Source: Pseudomonas asiatica | GTDB taxonomy: Bacteria > Pseudomonadota > Gammaproteobacteria > Pseudomonadales > Pseudomonadaceae | NCBI RefSeq assembly: GCF_040214835.1 | Contig: NZ_CP157874.1 | Coordinates: 4,614,501-4,678,500, forward strand | DNA: 64,000 nucleotides | Direction: 5' to 3' | Shown: positions 39,341 to 48,045 of the stretch, piece after piece | Layout: each line of letters starts with the position of its first letter | How positions within the stretch are numbered: position 1 is the first letter of the stretch | Program-made: the position numbers and the translations under genes | Notes under the pieces: model-generated | Told to the model about the DNA's origin: nothing | The model's database searches: none | Seen by the model: the letters and a program-made list of their open reading frames with translations, nothing else

Positions 39341-39737
39341 CGGCCTGGCGGTATAGCGGCAGGATCAGGTCGCGGGTCAGAGGTGCCAGCTGCATGGCGG
39401 GGGCCTGGTCAGCGGCCAGCCACACCACCTCCTCGATCTCCGCGGCCGGCAGCACGGCTGCGGCGCTGTCGACACGGAACAGTTCGGCTTGTACCTCGAA
39501 CCCCGGCTCGTTGGCGGCCGGGGCGCTGAACTGGCCCAGGTGCACGGCCTGGGCCGGGTCGATGTGCAGGCCCAGTTCCTCATGCAGCTCGCGCACCAGC
39601 GCCTGCACCGGGGTTTCGCCAGCATCGATCTTGCCACCGGGCTGCATGAAGGCCTGGGTGCCGCGTTTGCGTACCAGCAGGGTGCGTCCCTGGGGGTCGA
39701 TCAGCAGGGCGGCGGCGATGCGGATGGTGTTGGGCAT
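39324..39737 (-). CDS. Nudix hydrolase
   Basis: A 137-residue Nudix-fold pyrophosphohydrolase. The Nudix box spans residues 35-57, with G35, the GET at 40-42, R-E at 49-50 and EELG at 53-56 at the expected spacing. The substrate cannot be told from sequence; the short form resembles MutT-like house-cleaning enzymes. It overlaps the 3' end of metR on the other strand. Confidence 0.9.
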   Translation of the reverse strand: MPNTIRIAAALLIDPQGRTLLVRKRGTQAFMQPGGKIDAGETPVQALVRELHEELGLHIDPAQAVHLGQFSAPAANEPGFEVQAELFRVDSAAAVLPAAEIEEVVWLAADQAPAMQLAPLTRDLILPLYRQAVSAPR

Positions 39738-39810
39738 GGGCTGGGCTCACCTGAAACAATGGCCGGGGAGGATCCCATGGGGTTCCTGGCCTGACAAGGC
39801 CAGTGTTTCC

Positions 39811-39918
39811 TGTGCCGGCCTCTTCGCGGGTGAACCCGCTCCCACAAGTGCACCACAAGGCCAGAGAGCGGCGCAGTACCTGTGGGAGCGGGTTTACCCG
39901 CGAAGAGGCCGGCACAGG
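39811..39918. repeat. REP-type inverted repeat pair, family B
   Basis: Two full-length arms (TGTGCCGGCCTCTTCGCGGG and its inverse) flank a 40-bp spacer, between the divergent Nudix and lhr genes. Confidence 0.9.
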
Positions 39919-39983
39919 TCATAGCAGATCTGGCAGACGAACGGCCCCTTGCCAACCCGCCCCACACCCTCCATAACCAACAC

Positions 39984-42900
39984 ATGAACCTGCCCGCCAA
40001 ACACCACCCGGTGCTCGAGCTGTTCCACCCCGCCGTGCGCACCTGGTTCCGTCGCCACTTCGCCACGGTGACCGATGCCCAGGCCCAGGCCTGGCCGTTG
40101 ATCCATGCAGGCCAGTCGATGCTGCTGGCCGCGCCGACCGGTTCGGGCAAGACCCTCAGTGCATTCCTGGCCGTGCTCGACGAACTGTTCCGCCAAGGCC
40201 TGGAGCATCAGGGCGAGCTACCAGCGCAAACCCAGGTGGTCTACGTTTCGCCGCTCAAGGCGCTGTCCAACGATATCCGCCTGAACCTGCAAGCCCCGCT
40301 CGAAGGCATCAGCCAGGCCATCGCGGACCAGGGCCTGAACGCCCCGCGCATCACCACGGCCGTGCGCAGCGGCGACACCCCGCAGAAGGAGCGTGCCGCC
40401 ATGCGCAAGCTGGCGCCGCACATCCTGGTGACCACCCCCGAATCGCTCTACGTGCTGATGGGCTCGGCTTCTGGCCGTGAAGGCCTGGCCAGCGTGTACA
40501 CGGTGATCGTCGACGAAATCCATGCGCTGGCAGGCAACAAGCGCGGCGCCCACCTGGCACTGACCCTGGAGCGGCTGCAGGCCCTGTGCAACCGGCCGTT
40601 GCGGCGCATCGGCCTGTCGGCCACGCAACGCCCGGTCGAGCGGGTGGCGCAATTTCTGGTCGGCAACGGCCGCCCCTGCGCAATCGTCGATGTCGGCCAT
40701 GCTCGGCAGCGCGACCTGGCCATCGAGGTGCCGCCAGTGCCGCTGGGTGCAGTGATGGCCACCGATGTCTGGGGCCTGGTCTATGACCGCCTGGCCACCC
40801 TGGCGCGCGAACATCGCACCACCCTGGTGTTCGTCAACACCCGACGCCTGGCCGAGCGCATCACCCGCCACCTCAGCGACCGCCTGGGCAAGGAGGCGGT
40901 TGCCGCGCACCACGGCAGCCTGGCCAAGGAGCTACGCCTGGATGCCGAACAACGCCTGAAGAACGGCCAACTGCAGGTGCTGGTGGCCACTGCATCGCTG
41001 GAGCTGGGCATCGATATCGGCGACATCGACCTGGTCTGCCAGATCGCTTCGCCAGGTTCGATCGCGGCCTTGCTGCAGCGGGTCGGCCGCGCCGGACACC
41101 AGGTCGATGGCGTGCCCAAGGGGCGCTTGTTCCCGACCTCGCGCGATGACCTGATCGAATGCGTGGCCCTGCTCGACTGCATACGCAGGGGCGAGCTGGA
41201 TGAACTGCACATTCCCCGGGCGCCGCTGGATGTGCTGGCCCAGCAGATCGTCGCCGAAGCCAGCAACCAGCCCTGGCACGAACAGGCCCTGTTCGACTGC
41301 CTGCGCCAGGCCACACCCTACGCCGAGCTCGACCAGCAACATTACCAGGCCCTGCTGCGCATGCTCGCCGAGGGCTACAACGGCCGCCAGGGCGTGCGCA
41401 GTGCCTACCTGCACCGCGATGCGGTGAGCGGCACCCTGCGTGGCCGCCGCGGCAGCCAGCTGACCGCCCTGACCAGCGGCGGCACCATCCCCGACAACGC
41501 CGACTACGCCGTGCTGCTCGAACCGCAGGCGCTCAACATCGGCAGCGTCAACGAAGACTTTGCGGTGGAAAGCATCGCCGGCGATATCTTCCAGCTGGGC
41601 AATGCTTCCTATCGCATCCTGCGCGTCGAACCGGGCCGGGTGCGGGTGGAGGATGCCCATGGCCTGCCACCGACCATTCCATTCTGGCTGGGCGAGGCGC
41701 CAGGGCGTAGCGACGAGCTGTCTGCCGCGGTGGCCCGGCTGCAGGCGCAGATCGACCAACAGCTGGCGGACAACAACCAGGCCGAGGTGCTGGCATGGTT
41801 GCAGGCCACTTTCGAACTGGGCGAAGCCGCCGCTGGCCAGTTGCTCGACTACCTGGCCCGCACCCGCGAAGTGCTCGGCGCCCTGCCCTCGCAGGACACG
41901 CTGGTGATGGAGCGCTTCTTCGATGAGTCCGGCGGTACCCAGCTGATCATCCATTCGCCCTACGGCAGCCGCATCAACCGCGCCTGGGGGCTGGCCCTGC
42001 GCAAGCGCTTCTGCCGCACCTTCAACTTCGAGTTGCAGGCGGCGGCCAGCGAGGACGCCATCGTGCTGTCGCTGTCCTCCAGCCACAGTTTCGAACTGGA
42101 CGACGTGTGGCGTTACCTGAACAGCCGCAGCGCCGAGCCGATCCTTGTCCAGGCGCTGCTCGATGCGCCGCTGTTTGGCGTGCGCTGGCGCTGGAACGCC
42201 AGCGTGACCATGGCCCTGCCGCGCTTTGTCGGCGGTCGCAAGGTGGCGCCACAGATCCAGCGGATGAAGAGTGAAGACCTGATTGCCGCCGTATTCCCCG
42301 ATCAGATCGCCTGCCTGGAGAACATCGTCGGCGAGCGGCAGATTCCCGATCATCCGCTGGTCGAGCAAACCCTCGACGACTGCCTGCACGAGGCGATGGA
42401 CAGCGAAGGCTGGCTGGCGCTGTTGCGGCGTATGGAAAGCGGCACGGTACGCCTGCTGTGCCGCGACCTGCCCGCCCCTTCGCCGCTGGCGGCGGCCATC
42501 CTCAATGCACGGCCCTATGCCTTCCTGGATGACGCGCCACTGGAAGAACGGCGCACTCAGGCGGTGCTCAACCGGCGCTGGAGCGAAGTGCAGAGCGGCG
42601 ACGATTTGGGCGCGCTGGACGCCGATGCCATAGCCGCCGTCGCAGCCGAGGCCTGGCCGCAACCGGGCAATGCCGACGAAATGCATGAAGCGTTGATGGG
42701 CCTGGGTGCCATCAGCCAGGACGAAGTACAGGGCAATGCCAGCTGGGAGCTGCTGCTCAGGCAGTTGGCCAAGGCCGGCCGGGCCTTGCGCCTGGTGGAT
42801 GAAAAGCTGTGGCTGGCGCGTGAGCGTTTGAACCTGCTGCAAGTGCTGTATCCCGGCTCCCGGCTGGAACCTGCGTTGCAGGCACTGCCAGGCTTCGATC

Positions 42901-44252
42901 AGGCCATCGAGCCAGACATTGCGCTGGTCGAACTGCTGCGAGCCCGCCTGAGCGGCCATGGCCCGCTGACCCGTGCGCAGATTGCGGCAGCACTTGGCAA
43001 ACCGCTGCCGGCCATCGAACAGGCCCTGGCCCGCCTGGAGGCCGAAGGCTATGTGCTGCGTGGGCATTTCAGCCCCGGCGCAAGCGAACTGCAGTGGTGC
43101 GAGCGCCATTTGCTGGCGCGCATCCACCGCTACACGGTCAAACGCCTGCGCCGGGAGATCGAGCCGGTCAGCCTGCAGGACTTCATGCGCTTTCTGTTCG
43201 ACTGGCAGCACCTGGCTGACGACACGCGCCTGCGCGGCCCGCAAGCCGTGGCCGAGGTACTTGGCCAGTTGCAAGGGTTCCCGAGTGCAGCCGGAGCCTG
43301 GGAGGCCGAACTGCTGCCGGCACGTATCAAGGACTACAGCCCGCACTGGCTCGACGATGCCTGCCGTAGCGGGCAGTTCGCCTGGAGCCGGCTGGCGACG
43401 ACCGTGTCGAGCAACACCTTGTCGAGCACACCGCTGGTGCTGTTGCCGCGCGAGCATCTTGGGTTGTGGCGCAGCCTTGCCCCCGTGCCAACCCTGGATA
43501 GCCTCGGCGCACGGGCGCAACGCGTCCACGAGGTGCTGAACGCACATGGCGCGCTGTTCTTCGACGAGCTGACAAACGATGCCCACCTGCTGCCCAGCGA
43601 ACTGGAAACGGCCTTGCAAGAGCTGGTAGGCGCAGGCCTGGTGGGGGCCGACAGCTTCACCGGCCTGCGCAGCCTGATCACCCCGGCGGCGAAACGCACA
43701 TCGCGCAACAGCCGACGCGGCCACCCGCCGCTGTCCAGCAGCATGTCCCATGCCGGGCGCTGGGCCTTGCTGCGCAGGGGTGCTGTAGACGACAGCCAGC
43801 GCCTGGAGCACATCGCCCGGGCCCTGCTTCGGCGCTATGGCGTGGTGTGCTGGCGCCTGCTGGAGCGCGAAAGCGATGTGCTGCCGCCCTGGCGCGAACT
43901 GCTGCGCTGCTATCACAGGCTGGAAGCGCGTGGCGAGATTCGTGGCGGGCGTTTCATTGCCGGGCTGGCCGGCGAACAGTTCGCCCTGCCGGAGGCGGTG
44001 GGGCTGCTGCGGCAGGTGCGCAAGCGTGAATTGGACGGGGCACTGGTGGTGGTAAGCGCCAGTGACCCGCTGAACCTGGTCGGGTCGTTGCTGCCGGGGG
44101 CGAAAGTGCCGGCGGTGAGCGGCAACCGCCTGTTGTATCGCGACGGGGTGCCGGTGGCGGTGCGGGTGGCCGGGCACTATTCGTACCTGGTCGAAGCGCC
44201 GGCACAAGAGCAGGAAAGCTGGCGGCAGAAGCTGCTGCGCGACACTATCTGA
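39984..44252 (+). CDS. lhr: Lhr, large superfamily 2 helicase
   Basis: ATP-dependent 3'-5' helicase of 1422 residues, the full bacterial Lhr length. Walker A is APTGSGKT (50-57), Walker B DEIH (177-180), followed by helicase motifs including SATQRPVER and QRVGRAGHQ. The winged-helix, Lhr-specific and C-terminal YcaQ-like regions occupy the rest; in E. coli that C-terminal part has been linked to DNA glycosylase activity. ATG 39984 fits the family N terminus (LFHPAVRTWF) but lacks a clear ribosome site; the open frame extends left only into a REP pair. Role in DNA repair is likely. Confidence 0.95.
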   Translation: MNLPAKHHPVLELFHPAVRTWFRRHFATVTDAQAQAWPLIHAGQSMLLAAPTGSGKTLSAFLAVLDELFRQGLEHQGELPAQTQVVYVSPLKALSNDIRLNLQAPLEGISQAIADQGLNAPRITTAVRSGDTPQKERAAMRKLAPHILVTTPESLYVLMGSASGREGLASVYTVIVDEIHALAGNKRGAHLALTLERLQALCNRPLRRIGLSATQRPVERVAQFLVGNGRPCAIVDVGHARQRDLAIEVPPVPLGAVMATDVWGLVYDRLATLAREHRTTLVFVNTRRLAERITRHLSDRLGKEAVAAHHGSLAKELRLDAEQRLKNGQLQVLVATASLELGIDIGDIDLVCQIASPGSIAALLQRVGRAGHQVDGVPKGRLFPTSRDDLIECVALLDCIRRGELDELHIPRAPLDVLAQQIVAEASNQPWHEQALFDCLRQATPYAELDQQHYQALLRMLAEGYNGRQGVRSAYLHRDAVSGTLRGRRGSQLTALTSGGTIPDNADYAVLLEPQALNIGSVNEDFAVESIAGDIFQLGNASYRILRVEPGRVRVEDAHGLPPTIPFWLGEAPGRSDELSAAVARLQAQIDQQLADNNQAEVLAWLQATFELGEAAAGQLLDYLARTREVLGALPSQDTLVMERFFDESGGTQLIIHSPYGSRINRAWGLALRKRFCRTFNFELQAAASEDAIVLSLSSSHSFELDDVWRYLNSRSAEPILVQALLDAPLFGVRWRWNASVTMALPRFVGGRKVAPQIQRMKSEDLIAAVFPDQIACLENIVGERQIPDHPLVEQTLDDCLHEAMDSEGWLALLRRMESGTVRLLCRDLPAPSPLAAAILNARPYAFLDDAPLEERRTQAVLNRRWSEVQSGDDLGALDADAIAAVAAEAWPQPGNADEMHEALMGLGAISQDEVQGNASWELLLRQLAKAGRALRLVDEKLWLARERLNLLQVLYPGSRLEPALQALPGFDQAIEPDIALVELLRARLSGHGPLTRAQIAAALGKPLPAIEQALARLEAEGYVLRGHFSPGASELQWCERHLLARIHRYTVKRLRREIEPVSLQDFMRFLFDWQHLADDTRLRGPQAVAEVLGQLQGFPSAAGAWEAELLPARIKDYSPHWLDDACRSGQFAWSRLATTVSSNTLSSTPLVLLPREHLGLWRSLAPVPTLDSLGARAQRVHEVLNAHGALFFDELTNDAHLLPSELETALQELVGAGLVGADSFTGLRSLITPAAKRTSRNSRRGHPPLSSSMSHAGRWALLRRGAVDDSQRLEHIARALLRRYGVVCWRLLERESDVLPPWRELLRCYHRLEARGEIRGGRFIAGLAGEQFALPEAVGLLRQVRKRELDGALVVVSASDPLNLVGSLLPGAKVPAVSGNRLLYRDGVPVAVRVAGHYSYLVEAPAQEQESWRQKLLRDTI

Positions 44253-44406
44253 ATGCTTTTTTGCGATAGGGCCAGTACAGCCAGCACAAGGCTTGGCGAG
44301 AATGATTTTCGCTACCCCGATTTTAATTTGCACAGCCGTGCAACTTGGCTATGGTCGGGGTTTGCCCCAGGCCCTGAGCCTGACCGCGCCATCGCAAGGA
44401 TCCTGT

Positions 44407-46026
44407 ATGAGCCTGTCACTTCTCAGCCGCTATGCCTTCTTCGCCGCCTGTGTGCTGTTCACCCTGGCGAGCCTGCCCTTCACCCACCACGAATGGTTGT
44501 GGCCGTTCACCCTGAGCACCGCCATCCTCAGCCTGATCGGCCTGTTCGACCTGTTGCAGCAACGCCACGCAGTACGCCGCAACTACCCGATCCTGGGCAA
44601 CATCCGCTATCTGGTCGAGGCCATTCGCCCGGAAATCCGCCAGTACCTGCTGGAGGCAGACAGCGACGCCCTGCCGTTCTCCCGCGCCCAGCGCTCGCTG
44701 GTGTATGCACGGGCGAAGAACGAAGCCTCGGACAAACCCTTCGGCACCCTGATCGACGTATACGAGTCCGGCTTCGAATTCATCGGCCACTCCATGCGCC
44801 CGGCGCCATTGGCCGACCCGGCAAGCTTCCGGGTCATCGTCGGCGGGCCGCAGTGCAGCCAGCCATACTCGGCGTCGATCTTCAACATATCGGCGATGAG
44901 CTTTGGCTCGCTCAGCGCCAACGCCATCCGCGCCCTCAACCAAGGCGCCAAGCTGGGCAATTTCCACCATGACACCGGCGAAGGCAGCATCAGCCCCTAT
45001 CACCGCGAGCACGGTGGCGACCTGGTCTGGGAACTGGGCAGCGGCTATTTCGGCTGCCGCACGCCGGACGGGCGCTTCGACCCCGAACGCTTCGCCACCC
45101 AGGCGCGCAGCCCGCAGGTGCGGATGATCGAGATCAAGATGAGCCAGGGCGCCAAGCCCGGCCATGGCGGCATCCTGCCCAAGCACAAGGTGACCCGGGA
45201 AATTGCCGAAACCCGTGGCGTGCTGATGGGCGAAGACTGCATATCGCCGTCGCGCCACAGCGCCTTCTCCACCCCCATCGAGATGATGCAGTTCATCGCC
45301 CAGCTGCGTGAGCTGTCTGGCGGCAAACCGGTAGGTTTCAAGTTCTGCCTGGGCCACCCGTGGGAGTTCATGGGCATCGCCAAGGCCATGCTGGAAACCG
45401 GCATCCTGCCCGACTTCATCGTCGTCGACGGCAAGGAAGGCGGCACCGGCGCGGCGCCGGTGGAGTTCACCGACCACATTGGCGTACCGCTGCGCGAAGG
45501 GCTGCTGTTCGTGCACAACACCCTGGTCGGCCTGAACCTGCGCGACAAGATCAAGCTGGGCGCCAGCGGCAAGATCGTCAGCGCGTTCGACATTGCCAGC
45601 GTGCTGGCCATTGGCGCCGACTGGGCCAACTCGGCGCGCGGCTTCATGTTCGCCATCGGCTGCATCCAGTCGCAGAGCTGCCACACCAACAAGTGCCCGA
45701 CCGGTGTGGCCACGCAAGACCCTCTGCGCCAACGGGCGCTGGTGGTGCCGGACAAAGCCCAACGGGTGTTGAACTTCCATCACAATACCTTGCGTGCCCT
45801 GGCCGAAATGCTTGCGGCAGCGGGCCTGGAGCACCCGGCGCAGCTGGAGGCCAAGCACCTGGTACGGCGCATCTCGGCCACCGAGATCAAGCTGTTCTCG
45901 CAGATGCATGTGTTCCTGAAGCCGGGTGAGCTGCTGACTGGCGAGGTGAACGGGCAGTTCTATTCGCGCATGTGGCAGCTGGCGCGGGCGGACAGCTTCG
46001 AACCGAACAGCGAAGTGGCAGCCTGA
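44407..46026 (+). CDS. FMN-binding glutamate-synthase-like membrane protein
   Basis: A 539-residue protein related to the FMN/Fe-S domain of glutamate synthase but without amidotransferase domain. Two membrane helices sit at about 5-22 and 29-45. The synthase domain has MSFGSLSANAIRALNQGAK, SQGAKPGHGG, VVDGKEGGTGAAP and IQSQSCHTNKCPTGVATQD with the cluster-type cysteines. Start ATG 44407 has AAGGA about 7 bases upstream. Such stand-alone proteins are common in Pseudomonas and their reaction is unknown; ammonium-dependent glutamate synthesis should not be assumed. Confidence 0.87.
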   Translation: MSLSLLSRYAFFAACVLFTLASLPFTHHEWLWPFTLSTAILSLIGLFDLLQQRHAVRRNYPILGNIRYLVEAIRPEIRQYLLEADSDALPFSRAQRSLVYARAKNEASDKPFGTLIDVYESGFEFIGHSMRPAPLADPASFRVIVGGPQCSQPYSASIFNISAMSFGSLSANAIRALNQGAKLGNFHHDTGEGSISPYHREHGGDLVWELGSGYFGCRTPDGRFDPERFATQARSPQVRMIEIKMSQGAKPGHGGILPKHKVTREIAETRGVLMGEDCISPSRHSAFSTPIEMMQFIAQLRELSGGKPVGFKFCLGHPWEFMGIAKAMLETGILPDFIVVDGKEGGTGAAPVEFTDHIGVPLREGLLFVHNTLVGLNLRDKIKLGASGKIVSAFDIASVLAIGADWANSARGFMFAIGCIQSQSCHTNKCPTGVATQDPLRQRALVVPDKAQRVLNFHHNTLRALAEMLAAAGLEHPAQLEAKHLVRRISATEIKLFSQMHVFLKPGELLTGEVNGQFYSRMWQLARADSFEPNSEVAA

Positions 46027-46032
46027 TAGAAC

Positions 46033-46140
46033 CCTGGGGCTGCTACGCAGCCCATCGCGACACAAGGCCGCTCCTACAGGAGTACGCGATCTCTTGTAGG
46101 AGCGGCCTTGTGTCGCGAAAGGGCCGCAAAGCGGCCCCAG
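46033..46140. repeat. REP-type inverted repeat pair, family A
   Basis: Two inverted arms with GGAGCGGCCTTGTGTCGC and the GGGGCTGC/GCGGCCCC hairpin parts lie between the convergent synthase-like gene and permease gene. It starts seven bases after the stop and ends ten bases before the other stop. Confidence 0.88.
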
Positions 46141-46150
46141 CCATTTCAGA

Positions 46151-47569
46151 TCAGGAAGCAGTACTGGCCACACCCTGCGCGTCTTTCGGCGCCAGGCGGA
46201 ACGCGTAGTACAGCACCGTCAGCAGCACCAGGAACGCCGGGCCGATGTACAGCGCCACGCGGGTGTCCTCGAAGTACGCCATCAGGCCGACCACCAGCAC
46301 CAGGAAGGCCAGTGCCAGGTACGAACTCAGCGGCCACAACCACATACGGTATTTCAGTGCCTTGCGCTCGGCAGTGGTGAGGCCGGCACGGAACTTCAGC
46401 TGCGCCAGCAGGATCATCACCCAGGTCCAGATCGCGCCGAAGGTGGCGATCGAAGTCACCCAGACGAAGACCTTCTCCGGCACCAGGTAGTTGGCCAACA
46501 CGCCCAGCAGCAGCGCGCCGATCGACAGCAGCAGCGCGTTGCGCGGCACGCCGTTCTTCGACGTACGGGCGAAGGCCGCCGGGGCCTGGCCGTTCTGCGC
46601 CAGGCTGTAGAGCATGCGCCCGGTGCTGAAGATGCCGCCGTTGCACGACGACAGCGCTGCAGTGATGACCACGAAGTTGATGATGCCAGCGGCGGTCTTG
46701 ATGCCCAGGCGCTCGAAGGTCATGACGAACGGGCTGCCCTGGCTGCCGATTTCGTTCCACGGGTAGATCGACAGGATCACGAACAGCGCACCGACATAGA
46801 ACAACAGGATGCGCCAGAACACCGAGCCGATGGCCTGTGGGATGGTCTTTTGCGGGTTGCGTGCTTCACCGGCGGTCAGGCCGATCATTTCCACGCCCAG
46901 GTAGGCGAACATCACCATCTGCAGCGACATCAGCACGCCGGTCACGCCATTGGGCATGAAGCCGCCGTTGCTCCACAGGTTGGAGATACCCACTGCCACG
47001 CCGTCATTGCCGAAGCCGAAGGCAATGATGCCGATGCCGCCAAGGACCATGGCGATGATGGTGACAATCTTGATCAGGGCGAACCAGAACTCGAACTCAC
47101 CAAACGCCTTGACGGCCACCAGGTTGACCGCCCCCATGCTGCCCAGCGCCGCCAGGGCCCAGATCCAGCGTGGTACGTCGGGGAACCAGATGCCCATGTA
47201 GATGGCCACCGCGGTGATTTCGGCAACGCAGGTCACCAGCCACAGGAACCAGTAGTTCCAGCCGGTAAGGAAGCCCGCCAGCGGGCCGAGGTAGTCCTGG
47301 GCATAACGGCTGAACGAGCCGGCGACAGGGTTGTGCACGGCCATTTCGCCAAGGGCGCGCATGATCACCAGAATGGCCAGGCCGCCGATGATGTAGGACA
47401 GCATGATGGCGGGGCCGGCCATTTCGATGGCCTTGGCCGAACCGAGGAAAAGACCGACACCGATACAGGCGCCCAGCGCCATCAGGCGGATGTGCCGTTC
47501 GCCCAGTTCACGCTTGAGCGGGCCGCCTTCGGTGGCCTGGCCGTGGGCAGGGTGGTTGCCGACTGGCAT
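46151..47569 (-). CDS. Amino acid permease, AAT family (ProY-like)
   Basis: Proton-coupled amino acid importer of the APC superfamily, 472 residues and about 12 membrane helices. The first helix pair reads RHIRLMALGACIGVGLFLGSA, the family consensus, and MSLQMVMFAYLGVEMIGLTAGEA and YPWNEIGSQGSPFV are close to E. coli ProY. Proline or a related neutral amino acid is a reasonable substrate guess. It is divergent from the penicillin-binding protein gene. Confidence 0.88.
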   Translation of the reverse strand: MPVGNHPAHGQATEGGPLKRELGERHIRLMALGACIGVGLFLGSAKAIEMAGPAIMLSYIIGGLAILVIMRALGEMAVHNPVAGSFSRYAQDYLGPLAGFLTGWNYWFLWLVTCVAEITAVAIYMGIWFPDVPRWIWALAALGSMGAVNLVAVKAFGEFEFWFALIKIVTIIAMVLGGIGIIAFGFGNDGVAVGISNLWSNGGFMPNGVTGVLMSLQMVMFAYLGVEMIGLTAGEARNPQKTIPQAIGSVFWRILLFYVGALFVILSIYPWNEIGSQGSPFVMTFERLGIKTAAGIINFVVITAALSSCNGGIFSTGRMLYSLAQNGQAPAAFARTSKNGVPRNALLLSIGALLLGVLANYLVPEKVFVWVTSIATFGAIWTWVMILLAQLKFRAGLTTAERKALKYRMWLWPLSSYLALAFLVLVVGLMAYFEDTRVALYIGPAFLVLLTVLYYAFRLAPKDAQGVASTAS

Positions 47570-48045
47570 AGCAATACAACCTCATTTTGTTATTGGATTT
47601 GACCTTCGTGCAGCACCGGCCAGGCCGATAGGCGTGGCGTTGGCTTGCCGAGCTGGCCTTGTGGGCCGGCCCGTGTGCCGGAATAGAGCGCCCGGCAAGG
47701 CGAAGGGGGCGAGCAGTATAGGAAGACCGTTGCAGGGTTTTTCGCTGTATAAACAGGAAAATTCAGCAAGATCTCTGGGGCCGCTTCGCGCCCCTTTCGC
47801 GACACAAGGCCGCTTCTACAAGCGTGCTCGGTCTCCTGTAGGAGCGGCCTTGTGTCGCGAAAGGGCTGCAAAGCAGCCCCAAAATCGCCCGGCCACCATA
47901 GCAATATCGCCTGACGAAAAAACCCACACCAAAGCCGCATAGCCCTACACCACTTTTCTCCGTCTCTTACAAATTTTTCACCTGACCCGCTCAACGTCTA
48001 AGCTTCAGACAAGCAAGACGAAAATACCTGGCCGGATAGAAGACT
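47570..48045. other. Intergenic region with a family A repeat
   Basis: A 476-bp divergent gap. The centre is occupied by the REP pair at 47775-47881. The 165 bp to its right are AT-richer (TCTTACAAATTTTTCACCTGA near 47966, split by no gene) and probably carry the promoter of the penicillin-binding protein gene. No ORF or RNA is convincing. Confidence 0.4.
47775..47881. repeat. REP-type inverted repeat pair, family A
   Basis: Inverted arms with GGAGCGGCCTTGTGTCGC and its complement and a 27-bp spacer, in a divergent promoter gap rather than between gene ends, which is unusual for this family. Confidence 0.88.

Noticed and set aside
40932..44333. A 1133-codon open frame opposite lhr
   Set aside because: The coding strand is clearly that of the helicase, whose motifs are intact; the opposite frame has no domain.
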